38,481 nucleotides of DNA from Klebsiella oxytoca NBRC 105695. GTDB taxonomy: Bacteria > Pseudomonadota > Gammaproteobacteria > Enterobacterales > Enterobacteriaceae. The notes below the pieces were generated by a model. That model was not told the DNA's origin. It ran no database searches and was given only the letters and a program-made list of their open reading frames with translations. Position 1 is the stretch's first letter. The number at the start of each line of letters is the position of its first letter. The position numbers were made by a program, and so were the translations under genes. The DNA lies in contig NZ_BCZK01000021.1 in NCBI RefSeq assembly GCF_001598695.1, positions 32,001-70,481 on the forward strand. The letters are read 5' to 3'. Of the stretch, positions 16,857 to 25,191 are shown in pieces.

Positions 16857-18512
16857 TCACCCTCTTTGCTGTGAACAGCCCGCGCACTGCTTATTCTGGA
16901 TCTGCTGGAAGAAATCGTTGCCTTTGTCATCCACCAGAATAAATGCCGGGAAATTTTCCACTTCGATTTTCCAGATGGCTTCCATACCCAGTTCCGGCCA
17001 GGCCACGCACTCCAGGCTCTTAATACTCTGCTGCGCCAGTACCGCAGCCGGGCCGCCGATGCTGCCGAGGTAAAAACCGCCGTGCTTGCGGCAGGCGTCG
17101 GTCACCTGCTGGCTGCGGTTGCCTTTGGCCAGCATGACCATGCTTGCGCCGTGGGATTGCAGCAGATCAACGTAGGAATCCATACGGCCAGCGGTAGTCG
17201 GGCCAAGGGAGCCTGACGCATAGCCTTCCGGAGTTTTCGCCGGGCCCGCGTAGTAAATCGGATGATCTTTAACGTACTGCGGCAGTTCCTCACCGTTATC
17301 GATAAGCTCTTTCAGCTTCGCGTGGGCGATATCGCGGGCCACAATAATGGTACCGTTGAGCGTCAGACGCGTTGAAACCGGGTGGGCGGAAAGCTGGGCC
17401 AGAATCTCGCTCATCGGCTGATTAAGGTTAATGCTGACGACCCTGCCTTCACCCTGCTGGCGCAGGTGTTCAGGAATATACTGGCCCGGATTGCTCTCCA
17501 GTTTCTCAATCCAGATACCGTGGCGGTTGATTTTGGCTTTGATATTGCGATCCGCTGAACAGGAGACGCCCATGCCTACCGGGCACGACGCGCCGTGGCG
17601 CGGCAGGCGGATGACGCGAATATCGTGAGCGAAATATTTACCGCCGAACTGCGCACCGAGGCCGAGGTTTTGCGCTGCGAGCTGCAGCTCATTTTCCAGC
17701 TGAATATCGCGGAAGGCCTGGCCGTGCTCGTTGCCTTCGGTCGGCAGGCCGTCGTAATACTTCGTTGAGGCCAGCTTAACGGTTTTCAGCGTGGCCTCTG
17801 CCGAGGTGCCGCCAATCACAAAGGCAATATGGTACGGTGGACAGGCGGCCGTGCCGAGCGTGCGCATTTTCTCGACGAGATAGTTTTTCAGCTTCGCTGG
17901 GGTGATTAACGCCTTGGTTTCCTGATACAGATAGGTTTTGTTGGCCGAGCCGCCGCCTTTGGCCATACAGAGGAATTTATATTCGTCGCCGTCAACGCTA
18001 TAGAGATCAATCTGCGCCGGAAGATTGGTGCCGGTGTTGACCTCTTTATACATATCCAGCGCGGCGTTCTGCGAATAGCGCAGGTTGTCTTCGGTATAGG
18101 TGTTATAGACGCCGCGGGCGAGGGCCGCCTCATCGCCGCCGCCGGTCCATACGCGCTGGCCTTTCTTGCCCATAATAATCGCCGTACCGGTATCCTGGCA
18201 GGTGGGCAGCACGCCTTTCGCCGCGATTTCAGAATTGCGCAGAAACTGCAGCGCCACGTATTTATCGTTGTCGCTGGCTTCAGGGTCGAGAAGGATTTGC
18301 GCGACCTGTTTCTGATGATCCACCCGCAGCATAAATGCCGCATCGTGGAAGGCCTGCTGCGCCAGCAGAGTGAGGGCCTGAGGATCGATTTTGAGGATCT
18401 CCTGGCCTTCGAACTCGGTCACGGAAACGTGATCCTTGCTCAGCAGATAGTATTCAGTCTTATCTTGCACTAACGGAAAGGCTTCCTGATAGACAAAAGG
18501 TTTAGTCGACAT
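16857..18512 (-). CDS. fumB: Class I (iron-sulfur) fumarate hydratase, FumB-like
   Basis: This cytoplasmic [4Fe-4S] enzyme interconverts malate and fumarate. The 551 residues align along their length with E. coli FumA/FumB (548). The three cluster cysteines are conserved: C105 in [10 protein letters not shown]224 in TAACPPYH and C318 in [10 protein letters not shown] favour the name fumB because of its setting. It follows a C4-dicarboxylate-type antiporter with an FNR site, and the same cluster holds dcuS-dcuR, echoing dcuB-fumB-dcuR-dcuS of E. coli. FumA and FumB are too alike to separate by sequence alone. In anaerobic use it would supply fumarate from malate to the soluble fumarate reductase. 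A hairpin in the 52-base gap upstream may lower its expression. Confidence 0.93.
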   Translation of the reverse strand: MSTKPFVYQEAFPLVQDKTEYYLLSKDHVSVTEFEGQEILKIDPQALTLLAQQAFHDAAFMLRVDHQKQVAQILLDPEASDNDKYVALQFLRNSEIAAKGVLPTCQDTGTAIIMGKKGQRVWTGGGDEAALARGVYNTYTEDNLRYSQNAALDMYKEVNTGTNLPAQIDLYSVDGDEYKFLCMAKGGGSANKTYLYQETKALITPAKLKNYLVEKMRTLGTAACPPYHIAFVIGGTSAEATLKTVKLASTKYYDGLPTEGNEHGQAFRDIQLENELQLAAQNLGLGAQFGGKYFAHDIRVIRLPRHGASCPVGMGVSCSADRNIKAKINRHGIWIEKLESNPGQYIPEHLRQQGEGRVVSINLNQPMSEILAQLSAHPVSTRLTLNGTIIVARDIAHAKLKELIDNGEELPQYVKDHPIYYAGPAKTPEGYASGSLGPTTAGRMDSYVDLLQSHGASMVMLAKGNRSQQVTDACRKHGGFYLGSIGGPAAVLAQQSIKSLECVAWPELGMEAIWKIEVENFPAFILVDDKGNDFFQQIQNKQCAGCSQQRG

Positions 18513-18533
18513 TGCTTTGCTCCCTAAGAGTAA

Positions 18534-18559
18534 AACCGCCGGAGTTGGCCCCGGCGGTT
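18534..18559 (-). terminator. Hairpin between the antiporter and fumarase genes, possible attenuator
   Basis: AACCGCCG (18534-18541) pairs with CGGCGGTT (18552-18559). On the minus strand the stem is followed by TTTTA, a weak T run, within the 52-base gap. It looks like a partial terminator that would reduce fumarase relative to the transporter. Confidence 0.5.
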
Positions 18560-18564
18560 ATGAA

Positions 18565-20070
18565 TCAGAACATCATGGACATCCACGGATAGCCAATCAG
18601 CAGCAGGGCAGCCAGGAAGATGGCGCCGAAAATCGTACCAAGACGCCAGTAGTCTTTGGTCGGCAGATAGCCGCTGCCGTAGTAAATCGGGCTGGGGCCG
18701 GTACCGTAGGGGGTAATAATCCCCATCACGCCGAGCGAGGTCACCATCAGCAGCACGAAGACCTGCATGTTCATACCCGGGATGGTGGAGGCGATAGTCA
18801 GCATCGCCGGCAGCAGCGCGGTGGTGTGGGCGGTGGTACTGGCAAACAGATAGTGCAGCAGATAGAACGCCAGCAGGAGGATAACGGTAGCCACGCCCGG
18901 AGAGATGCCGCTCATTAGCGCGCCGCCTTCTTTACCCAGCCAGGCGATAAAGCCGGTGGAGGAGAGACCGTCGGCCAGCGCCACCAGGGTCGCAAACCAG
19001 GCGAAGGTATTCCATGCCGCTTTATTACTGGTGATATCGTTCCATGAGAGTACGCCGGTCCATAGCATCAGCACGATAACCAGCAGGGCGGCCAGCGCCG
19101 GTTCAATCCACTCGGCGGCGAAGATCCACATCATCAGCGCGAAGCAGACGAAGACCAGCAGCAGGATTTCATTGCGCGACAGGCGGCCAAGTTTTTCCAG
19201 CTCGCGGGCGGCCCACAGCGGCACTTCATCGTTGACTTTGACTTCTGGCGGATAGAACCAGTAGGCCAGCAGCGGCATTGCCAGAATCAGCAGGATACCC
19301 AGCGGCAGGAAAGCGATAAACCAGGTGCCCCAGGAGATATTGATTCCAACAATGCTTTTCACCAGCGCCAGAGCCAGCAGGTTCGGCGCCAGAGCTGAGA
19401 GAAACATCGAGCTGGTGATACAGGCGGCGGTGATCGCCACCCACATCAGGTAGGAGCCGATGCGGCGCGCGCTTGGGTCATTGGGTTTTGAGCCATAAAG
19501 CGGCGGCAGGTTAGCGATAATCGGGTAGATGGTCCCCCCGCTGCGCGCGGTGTTGGAGGGGGTAAACGGCGCCAGTAGCAGATCGGCGAAGGTGATGGCG
19601 TAGCCCAGCGTCAGGCTACGGCGGCCAAGATATTTCACCAGAATGAGCGCCAGACGGCGGCCAAACTGGGTCTTATCGTAGCCTGCGGCAAACATAAAGG
19701 CGCCGAAGATCAGCCACACGGTGGAGTTACCGAAACCGCTCACCGCCCATTTAAAGGAGGCGCCGGCAAGCTTAAAGCCGGGTGCGGCGAGCTGTTCAGG
19801 ACTGAACAGCAGCCACTGGCTGCACAGGGCAATCACCACCACGCCGGTAATACCGATGACCGCGCCGGGCAGCGGTTCAAAGATTAGACCGACGATGACG
19901 CCGACGAAAATGGCAAAGTAGTGCCAGGCGTAAGGGGGCAGGCCCTCGGGCACCGGGATGAACAACAGCAGGACGGCAACGATAATGGGCATCGCCATCA
20001 TCAGTAGACGTTTATAAGCAGCCTGGGGGGCTGCACCGGCAGGCGGTATGGTTGTCTTTTTCTCTTTCAT
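18565..20070 (-). CDS. DASS-family anion antiporter, probably for C4-dicarboxylates or citrate
   Basis: This is an inner-membrane transporter of the divalent anion:sodium symporter (DASS) family, in the branch with CitT, TtdT and the plant plastid dicarboxylate carriers. The 501 residues have at least 12 hydrophobic spans. Conserved substrate-loop motifs are present: SNTARSGGTIYPII in the first half and the TPYGTGPSPIYYGSGYL segment in the second. I start at the ATG at 20070 (MKEKKTTIPP), though an in-frame TTG lies 15 bases upstream and no strong ribosome binding site is seen. It is cotranscribed with the fumarase and divergent from the fumarate reductase, so fumarate, malate or tartrate in exchange for succinate is the likely traffic. 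Exact substrates cannot be read from sequence. It replaces DcuB, which neighbours fumB in E. coli. Confidence 0.88.
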   Translation of the reverse strand: MKEKKTTIPPAGAAPQAAYKRLLMMAMPIIVAVLLLFIPVPEGLPPYAWHYFAIFVGVIVGLIFEPLPGAVIGITGVVVIALCSQWLLFSPEQLAAPGFKLAGASFKWAVSGFGNSTVWLIFGAFMFAAGYDKTQFGRRLALILVKYLGRRSLTLGYAITFADLLLAPFTPSNTARSGGTIYPIIANLPPLYGSKPNDPSARRIGSYLMWVAITAACITSSMFLSALAPNLLALALVKSIVGINISWGTWFIAFLPLGILLILAMPLLAYWFYPPEVKVNDEVPLWAARELEKLGRLSRNEILLLVFVCFALMMWIFAAEWIEPALAALLVIVLMLWTGVLSWNDITSNKAAWNTFAWFATLVALADGLSSTGFIAWLGKEGGALMSGISPGVATVILLLAFYLLHYLFASTTAHTTALLPAMLTIASTIPGMNMQVFVLLMVTSLGVMGIITPYGTGPSPIYYGSGYLPTKDYWRLGTIFGAIFLAALLLIGYPWMSMMF

Positions 20071-20232
20071 AATGAGTATCTGCAAGTAGTTAAAAATTGG
20101 GTTTTGTCACCGACCAACCTTTCGATTTCTTTAGTTGCAAAACTTACTTTAATTATTAATCGTCGATTCTGGTTATGCCGATGACCATTATTTAACGCTT
20201 TTTGTTGGGCGCTAAATTAAAAAGATTGGTTA

Positions 20233-20240
20233 TTTATATA
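20233..20240 (-). promoter_or_regulatory. Candidate -10 of the antiporter-fumarase promoter
   Basis: Minus-strand TATATAAA lies about 30-38 bases downstream of the FNR site centre (20271.5). Transcription would start near 20226, placing FNR near -42 to -45, close to the class II activating position. Confidence 0.45.
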
Positions 20241-20264
20241 TTGCGCTTTCATGCGGTATTGCAA

Positions 20265-20278
20265 TTGATTGAGATCAA
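20265..20278. promoter_or_regulatory. Perfect FNR box upstream of the antiporter
   Basis: TTGATTGAGATCAA matches TTGAT-N4-ATCAA at all ten specified bases. It lies 195 bases from the antiporter ATG and 420 bases from the fumarate reductase ATG. With the minus-strand -10 nearby it should activate the antiporter-fumarase operon without oxygen. An effect on the reductase is also possible. Confidence 0.75.
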
Positions 20279-20534
20279 AAAAAGCGGGTTGTTGAGCAAA
20301 TTTTTATTATCTCTAATAACCCTGTTTAGTGAGGTGTTTATTTGTATGAAATATAGATAGATGTTAAATATAAATTGAGCTCGATAAAGTAATTAAAATT
20401 TATCTTGTTGAAATATATGTCTATTTATTGGTTTCCTGGTGGGGGCTCATGTTAACAATGGTTTCCTGATTGTTATGATTAGTCCTGTTTTTGTGAATAA
20501 TTTATTTTTAATTAATAATACAAAGGAGGTATTG

Positions 20535-20615
20535 GTGTTATTGCTGGTATTAAATAGTTTTTTAACTAACGTAATATCTTTGGTAACTAAAAAAAGCGCT
20601 ATATTATGGGCATGA
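20535..20615 (+). CDS. Possible 26-residue leader peptide upstream of the fumarate reductase
   Basis: AAAGGAGG, close to an ideal ribosome binding site, lies five bases before a GTG codon that opens a 26-codon frame ending TGA at 20613. The peptide is hydrophobic (MLLLVLNSFL then TNVISLVTKK then SAILWA). It ends 82 bases before the reductase ATG on the same strand. It could be a leader peptide controlling downstream expression, a small membrane peptide, or chance. I do not recognise the sequence. Confidence 0.35.
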   Translation: MLLLVLNSFLTNVISLVTKKSAILWA

Positions 20616-20697
20616 CTTAAGGGATTACTAAATACAAGCAAAAACAATTCCGTCGCCTGATTCTCAATTTTTAATATTTATAATCTGGAGCGTCATT

Positions 20698-23475
20698 ATG
20701 ACCAGTTATCCACGAATTTTGCGTCCTTTTACTTTACCGAACGGTACCGAGCTTAAAAACCGCCTGTTAATGGCGCCGATGACAACCTGTACCGGTTATT
20801 TTGACGGAACCGTAACCAGCGAACTGGTGGAGTACTATCGCGCTCGCGCCGGCAGTATCGGCACCATCATTGTTGAATGCTGCTTTATCGATGATTACGG
20901 CCTGGCATTCCCGGGCGCTATCGGCATCGATAACGATGAAAAAATAGCCGGACTGGCGAAAATCGCCGCCGCTATCAAAGCGGAAGGCTCAAAAGCGATT
21001 CTGCAGATTTACCACGGCGGCCGGATGGTCGATCCGCAGCTTATCGGCGGACGCCAGCCGGTCGCGCCCAGCGCCATTGCCGCGCCGCGCGATGGCGCTG
21101 CGACGCCGCGTGCGCTGAGCGGTGATGAAGTTGAAGGCATGATCGCGAAGTTTGGCGACGGCGTGCGCCGCGCCATTCTGGCCGGGTTCGACGGCGTAGA
21201 AATTCACGGCGCGAATACCTATCTGATCCAGCAATTTTATTCGCCAAACTCTAACCAGCGCGACGACGAGTGGGGCGGCAGCCGCGACAATCGAGCGAAA
21301 TTCCCGCTGGCAGTGCTGGATATCACTCATAAAATGGCCCGCCAGTACGCCGACGATGCCTTTATCATCGGCTATCGTTTCTCCCCGGAAGAGATGGAAG
21401 TCCCGGGCATCCGTTTTGATGACACCCTGTATCTGCTGGAAAAGCTGGCCGCCCGCGGCGTGGATTATCTCCACTTCTCCGTTGGCGCAACGCTGCGCCC
21501 GTCGATTGTCGATACCACCGATCCCACGCCGCTAATTGAAAAATATTGCGCCATGCGCTCTGAAACCCTGGCTCAGGTGCCGGTGATGGGCGTGGGCGGG
21601 GTCGTTAACGCAGCCGATGCGGAGCAGGGGCTGGATCATGGCTATGATCTGATGGCGGTGGGGCGTGCCTGCATTGCTTACCCTGACTGGGCGGCGCGCA
21701 TTGCCGCCGGCGAAGAGCTGGAATTGTTTATTGACAGCACCCAGCGTGAAGCTCTGAACATCCCGGAACCGCTGTGGCGCTTCTCGCTGGTGGAGGCAAT
21801 GATCCGCGATATGAGCATGGGCGACGCCAAATTCAAACCGGGGATGTTCGTCGAAACCGTTCAGGACGACGCCAACGAGCTGGTTATCAACGTCAGCCTT
21901 GAAAACGACCGCATCGCCGATATCGAGCTGGCGGCAAGCCCGGTGCAGACCGTCGAGTTCACCACCAGCTTTGAAGAGATCCGCGAACGTATTCTCAGCG
22001 CTAATACCCCGCACGTGGATGCGATTTCCGGCGCAACCAGCCAGAGCGAAGCGGTGAAAAAAGCGGTGTCCAAAGCGATGCTGAAGTCCAGTAAAGCGCT
22101 GGCCGCCGAAGAGGGCGCGGGCGATGCGGCGCCGAAAAGCTACGATGTGGTGGTGGTCGGCAGCGGCGGAGCCGGGCTGGCGGCGGCGATTCAGGCGCAC
22201 GATGAAGGCGCGAGCGTGCTGATCGTTGAAAAAATGCCGACCATTGGCGGCAACACGATTAAAGCTTCAGCCGGGATGAACGCCGCAGAGACCCGCTTCC
22301 AGCGCGTGAAAGGTATTGAAGATAGCAAAGAGCTGTTTTACCAGGAAACGCTGAAAGGCGGTAAGAACAAAAACGACCCGCAGCTGCTGCGCCGCTTCGT
22401 GGAAAATGCGCCGGAAGCCATTGAGTGGCTGGCGCGTCGCGGCATTATGCTTAACGATATCACCACTACCGGCGGAATGAGCATCGACCGCACCCACCGT
22501 CCGCGCGACGGGTCGGCGGTCGGCGGCTACCTGATCAGCGGCCTGGTGCGTAATATCACTAAACGCGGGATCGATGTCTTGCTGGATACGTCGGTTGAAG
22601 AGATCCTGATGACCGACGATGAGGTGAGCGGCGTACGCCTGCTTAACGATGAACAAGAAACCGTTGTGGTACAGACGAAGAGCATTGTCGTGGCTACCGG
22701 CGGCTTCAGCGCCAACAGCGCGATGGTGGTGAAATACCGCCCGGATCTGGCCGGCTTCGTGACCACCAACCATCGAGGGGCGACCGGCGGCGGTATCGCG
22801 CTGCTTGAACGCATCGGGGCCGGGACGGTGGATATGGGCGAAATCCAGATTCACCCGACCGTCGAGCAGCAAACCTCGTATCTGATTTCCGAGTCGATCC
22901 GCGGCGGCGGGGCGATTCTGGTGAACCAGCAGGGCAACCGCTTCTTCAACGAAATGGAGACCCGCGATAAGGTTTCCGCCGCGATTATCGCGCTGCCGGA
23001 GCACTTCGCTTATATCATCTTTGACGAGCACGTCCGGGCGAAAAACAAAGCCGCCGACGAGTACATTGCTAAAGGTTTCGTCACCAGCGCCAGCTCGCCG
23101 CGCCAGCTGGCGGAGAAACTGGGGATGGATTACCATGCCTTCCTCGATACGCTGGAACGCTATAATGGTTTTGTTGAAAAACAGCATGACGATGATTTTG
23201 GCCGCACTACCGCGCTGCGCGCGCCGATTAATGAAGGCCCGTACCATGCGATTCGCATCGCCCCGGGGGTTCACCACACGATGGGGGGCGTGACCATCAA
23301 TACGGAAACCGCGGTATTGAACGCCGGTCAACAGCCGATTGCGGGCGCTTTTGCTGCAGGTGAAGTGGTTGGCGGCATCCACGGCGGTAACCGCATCGGC
23401 GGTAACGCAGTGGCCGATATCATTATCTTCGGTACCCTCGCGGGCCATCAGGCGGCGAAACGCGCCAGAGGTTAA
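20698..23475 (+). CDS. frd: Soluble NADH-dependent fumarate reductase, three-domain flavoprotein
   Basis: This 925-residue protein joins three flavin modules. Residues 1 to about 350 are an Old Yellow Enzyme-type FMN barrel (EIHGANTYLIQQFYSPNSNQ, DDEWGGS). Residues about 370-460 are an FMN-binding domain with the flavinylation motif DAISGAT, where T447 would carry covalent FMN. Residues about 480-920 are a FAD-type fumarate reductase domain (GSGGAGLAAA at 488, acid R756 in ETRD, H859/H860 in HHTMGG, R899 in GGNRIGG). Electrons would pass from NADH at the first domain through the tethered FMN to FAD and fumarate. No signal peptide is present, so it is cytosolic, unlike quinol-linked FrdABCD. 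A TGGAG site precedes the ATG. The adjacent apbE is its maturation factor. A cytoplasmic Klebsiella enzyme of this design is known. Confidence 0.93.
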   Translation: MTSYPRILRPFTLPNGTELKNRLLMAPMTTCTGYFDGTVTSELVEYYRARAGSIGTIIVECCFIDDYGLAFPGAIGIDNDEKIAGLAKIAAAIKAEGSKAILQIYHGGRMVDPQLIGGRQPVAPSAIAAPRDGAATPRALSGDEVEGMIAKFGDGVRRAILAGFDGVEIHGANTYLIQQFYSPNSNQRDDEWGGSRDNRAKFPLAVLDITHKMARQYADDAFIIGYRFSPEEMEVPGIRFDDTLYLLEKLAARGVDYLHFSVGATLRPSIVDTTDPTPLIEKYCAMRSETLAQVPVMGVGGVVNAADAEQGLDHGYDLMAVGRACIAYPDWAARIAAGEELELFIDSTQREALNIPEPLWRFSLVEAMIRDMSMGDAKFKPGMFVETVQDDANELVINVSLENDRIADIELAASPVQTVEFTTSFEEIRERILSANTPHVDAISGATSQSEAVKKAVSKAMLKSSKALAAEEGAGDAAPKSYDVVVVGSGGAGLAAAIQAHDEGASVLIVEKMPTIGGNTIKASAGMNAAETRFQRVKGIEDSKELFYQETLKGGKNKNDPQLLRRFVENAPEAIEWLARRGIMLNDITTTGGMSIDRTHRPRDGSAVGGYLISGLVRNITKRGIDVLLDTSVEEILMTDDEVSGVRLLNDEQETVVVQTKSIVVATGGFSANSAMVVKYRPDLAGFVTTNHRGATGGGIALLERIGAGTVDMGEIQIHPTVEQQTSYLISESIRGGGAILVNQQGNRFFNEMETRDKVSAAIIALPEHFAYIIFDEHVRAKNKAADEYIAKGFVTSASSPRQLAEKLGMDYHAFLDTLERYNGFVEKQHDDDFGRTTALRAPINEGPYHAIRIAPGVHHTMGGVTINTETAVLNAGQQPIAGAFAAGEVVGGIHGGNRIGGNAVADIIIFGTLAGHQAAKRARG

Positions 23476-23490
23476 GCGTCAGCGACACCT

Positions 23491-23517
23491 GCCGGGCTGG
23501 CAAATAGACGGCCCGGC
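23491..23517 (+). terminator. Hairpin between the fumarate reductase and apbE genes
   Basis: GCCGGGC (23491-23497) pairs with GCCCGGC (23511-23517) around a 13-base loop, followed by TTCTTATCTCT. The weak T run suggests a partial terminator or an RNA-processing stem that keeps the maturation enzyme below the level of its substrate. Confidence 0.4.
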
Positions 23518-23540
23518 TTCTTATCTCTCAGGAGTATGAT

Positions 23541-24491
23541 ATGTCCGACAACCGCGTCTACAGCTACTCCGCCGTGCTGATGGGGTCGCCCATTCTCCTC
23601 AAGCTCTATGTTCACGATGAACCGCTCGCTTCACGCGTTTTTCAGCTGATTAAGGGCTACGAAGATCTTTTCACCGTTAACCGCGCGCACTCCCAGGTGA
23701 TGGATATCAACCAGGCCGCCGGGCGGCATCCGGTGACGGTAAGCCGTCCGGTCTACGCGCTGATCAAATGCGCCAAAGCCGCCAGCATGGTGCGCGACAG
23801 CGCGTTTAATCTGGCGATTGGCCCGCTGGTGAAGTTGTGGCGCATCGGTTTTCAGGGCCGCAGCGTGCCCGCGGCACCCGATATTGCCGCCCGACTGGCG
23901 CTAACGCGTCCGCAGGATGTGATCCTCGATGATGCCGCCAGTAGCGTCTACCTTGCGCGGACGGGGATGGAGATCGATCTTGGGGCCATTGCCAAAGGCT
24001 ATATCGCCGATCGGGTGCGCGACTATTTGCAGCAGCAAGGCATAAACGCCGCGCTGATTAATCTCGGCGGCAACGTCCACACGCTCGGTGAGTGGTCTAT
24101 CGGGCTGAAAAAGCCGTACTCAGCGGCGGATGCGCTGATCGGCAGCATTGCGGTGGCGGGGCAGTCGGTGGTGACCTCGGGCATTTACGAACGCTATTTC
24201 GAGCAGGATGGCAAACGCTGGCACCATATACTCGATCCGCGCAGCGGTTATCCGCTGGATAATGAGCTGGAAAGCGTAACCATTATTTCCGCCGACTCGC
24301 TGGACGGCGATATCTGGACGACCCTGATTTATGGCCTTGGCGTGGAGAAAGGCTGCGCGGCCCTGCGCCAGCGTGAGGATATCGAAGCGATTTTCGTTAC
24401 CAAAAACCGCGACGTTATTCTTTCTTCACAGCGCCGGTTCCGCTTTCAGCTGCTGGATGACGGCTACCGGCTTAGTGACTGTACTGCTTAA
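23541..24491 (+). CDS. apbE: Cytoplasmic FAD:protein FMN transferase (ApbE family)
   Basis: ApbE-family flavin transferases move FMN from FAD onto the threonine of DxxSGAT-type motifs using a magnesium ion. The 316 residues show family motifs: EIDLGAIAKGYIADRV (about residue 144), INLGGNVHTLG, VTSGIYERYF, HHILDPRSGYPL and a C-terminal SADSLDGD for metal binding. There is no signal peptide or lipobox, so unlike the usual periplasmic ApbE it acts in the cytosol. That fits its neighbour, whose T447 is the predicted target. AGGAG lies six bases before the ATG. Its 3' end overlaps the convergent dcuR by 20 bases. Confidence 0.94.
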   Translation: MSDNRVYSYSAVLMGSPILLKLYVHDEPLASRVFQLIKGYEDLFTVNRAHSQVMDINQAAGRHPVTVSRPVYALIKCAKAASMVRDSAFNLAIGPLVKLWRIGFQGRSVPAAPDIAARLALTRPQDVILDDAASSVYLARTGMEIDLGAIAKGYIADRVRDYLQQQGINAALINLGGNVHTLGEWSIGLKKPYSAADALIGSIAVAGQSVVTSGIYERYFEQDGKRWHHILDPRSGYPLDNELESVTIISADSLDGDIWTTLIYGLGVEKGCAALRQREDIEAIFVTKNRDVILSSQRRFRFQLLDDGYRLSDCTA

Positions 24492-25191
24492 GCAGATTGT
24501 ATTGCTCGGCTATCAGGTGATAGCGATACACCGGACGTCCGGTGGCGCCATAATGAATGCTGGTATAGAGAATGTTAATTTGCGCCAGCCAAATCAGGTA
24601 TTTACGGCACGAGACCCGAGATATGTTCACCGCCGCCGCCAGTTCGTCGGTGGAAAACTCCACGTCCGGGTGGGCATCAATCCACTGACAGAGGGTGCGC
24701 AGCGTCTGGGGGGTTAAGCCTTTCGGCAATTTACGGGCATCCGCGGCATCCGGCACATTGCCGTGCAGCAGCCGGTCAACGTCCGCTTGTTCGTAATAGG
24801 GTTGACCGGTCATCAGCTTACGTTTTTCGCGCCAGGCGGTCAGCGCCTCTTCAAAACGCGGAAACTGGAAGGGTTTGATCAGATAGTCCACCACGCCGTA
24901 GCGCATAGAAGCCTGAACCGTCGCGGCGTCAGCGGCTGAGGTGATCATAATCACGTCGATGGCCCGTCCCGAGGCGCGGATAGCGGGCAGCAGATCCAGG
25001 CCGCTATCCTGCTGCATATAGACATCCAGCAGCACCAGGTCTATCTCCAGATCCTTGTCGTTAATCATCTCCCTGGCTTTACTCAACGTAGACGCGGTGC
25101 CGCTACAGCGGAAGCCGCTGACTCGTCCCACGTACAGGCGGTTCAGTTCAGCAACCATGGCATCATCGTCAACAATTAATACATTTATCAC
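24472..25191 (-). CDS. dcuR: C4-dicarboxylate response regulator DcuR
   Basis: DcuR is the response regulator of the fumarate/citrate sensor DcuS. In E. coli it activates dcuB, fumB, dctA and frdABCD. The 239 residues equal the E. coli length and align throughout. The receiver domain (1-120) has the acid cluster D8-D10, the phosphorylation site D56 in LLDVYMQ and K107 in LIKPF. A linker leads to a C-terminal helix-turn-helix (about 165-220) with TDELAAAVNISRVSCRKYLIWL. It overlaps dcuS by four bases (ATGA) and converges on apbE with a 20-base overlap. The nearby antiporter-fumarase and reductase promoters are its probable targets. Confidence 0.95.
   Translation of the reverse strand: MINVLIVDDDAMVAELNRLYVGRVSGFRCSGTASTLSKAREMINDKDLEIDLVLLDVYMQQDSGLDLLPAIRASGRAIDVIMITSAADAATVQASMRYGVVDYLIKPFQFPRFEEALTAWREKRKLMTGQPYYEQADVDRLLHGNVPDAADARKLPKGLTPQTLRTLCQWIDAHPDVEFSTDELAAAVNISRVSCRKYLIWLAQINILYTSIHYGATGRPVYRYHLIAEQYNLLKQYSH

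Larger units (their letters stand above)
20071..20697. other. AT-rich divergent regulatory region, 627 bases
   Basis: This gap between the antiporter (minus) and the fumarate reductase (plus) is far richer in A and T than its flanks. It holds a perfect FNR site (20265-20278), a suitable minus-strand -10 near 20233-20240, and a short ORF with a strong ribosome binding site (20535-20615). DcuR sites are expected here but I cannot place them with confidence. Confidence 0.6.

Noticed and set aside
20447..20647. 66-codon minus-strand frame in the AT-rich divergent region
   Set aside because: AT-rich sequence with no ribosome binding site; the composition reads like chance in low-GC DNA.
20679..20684. 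TATAAT just before the fumarate reductase
   Set aside because: It is only 14 bases before the ATG, so a start from it would remove the TGGAG ribosome binding site; probably chance in AT-rich sequence.
22267..23448. Long antisense open frame (393 codons) under the fumarate reductase gene
   Set aside because: It is the mirror frame of a GC-rich, strongly conserved coding gene; the product is rich in Arg, His and Ala with no family features.
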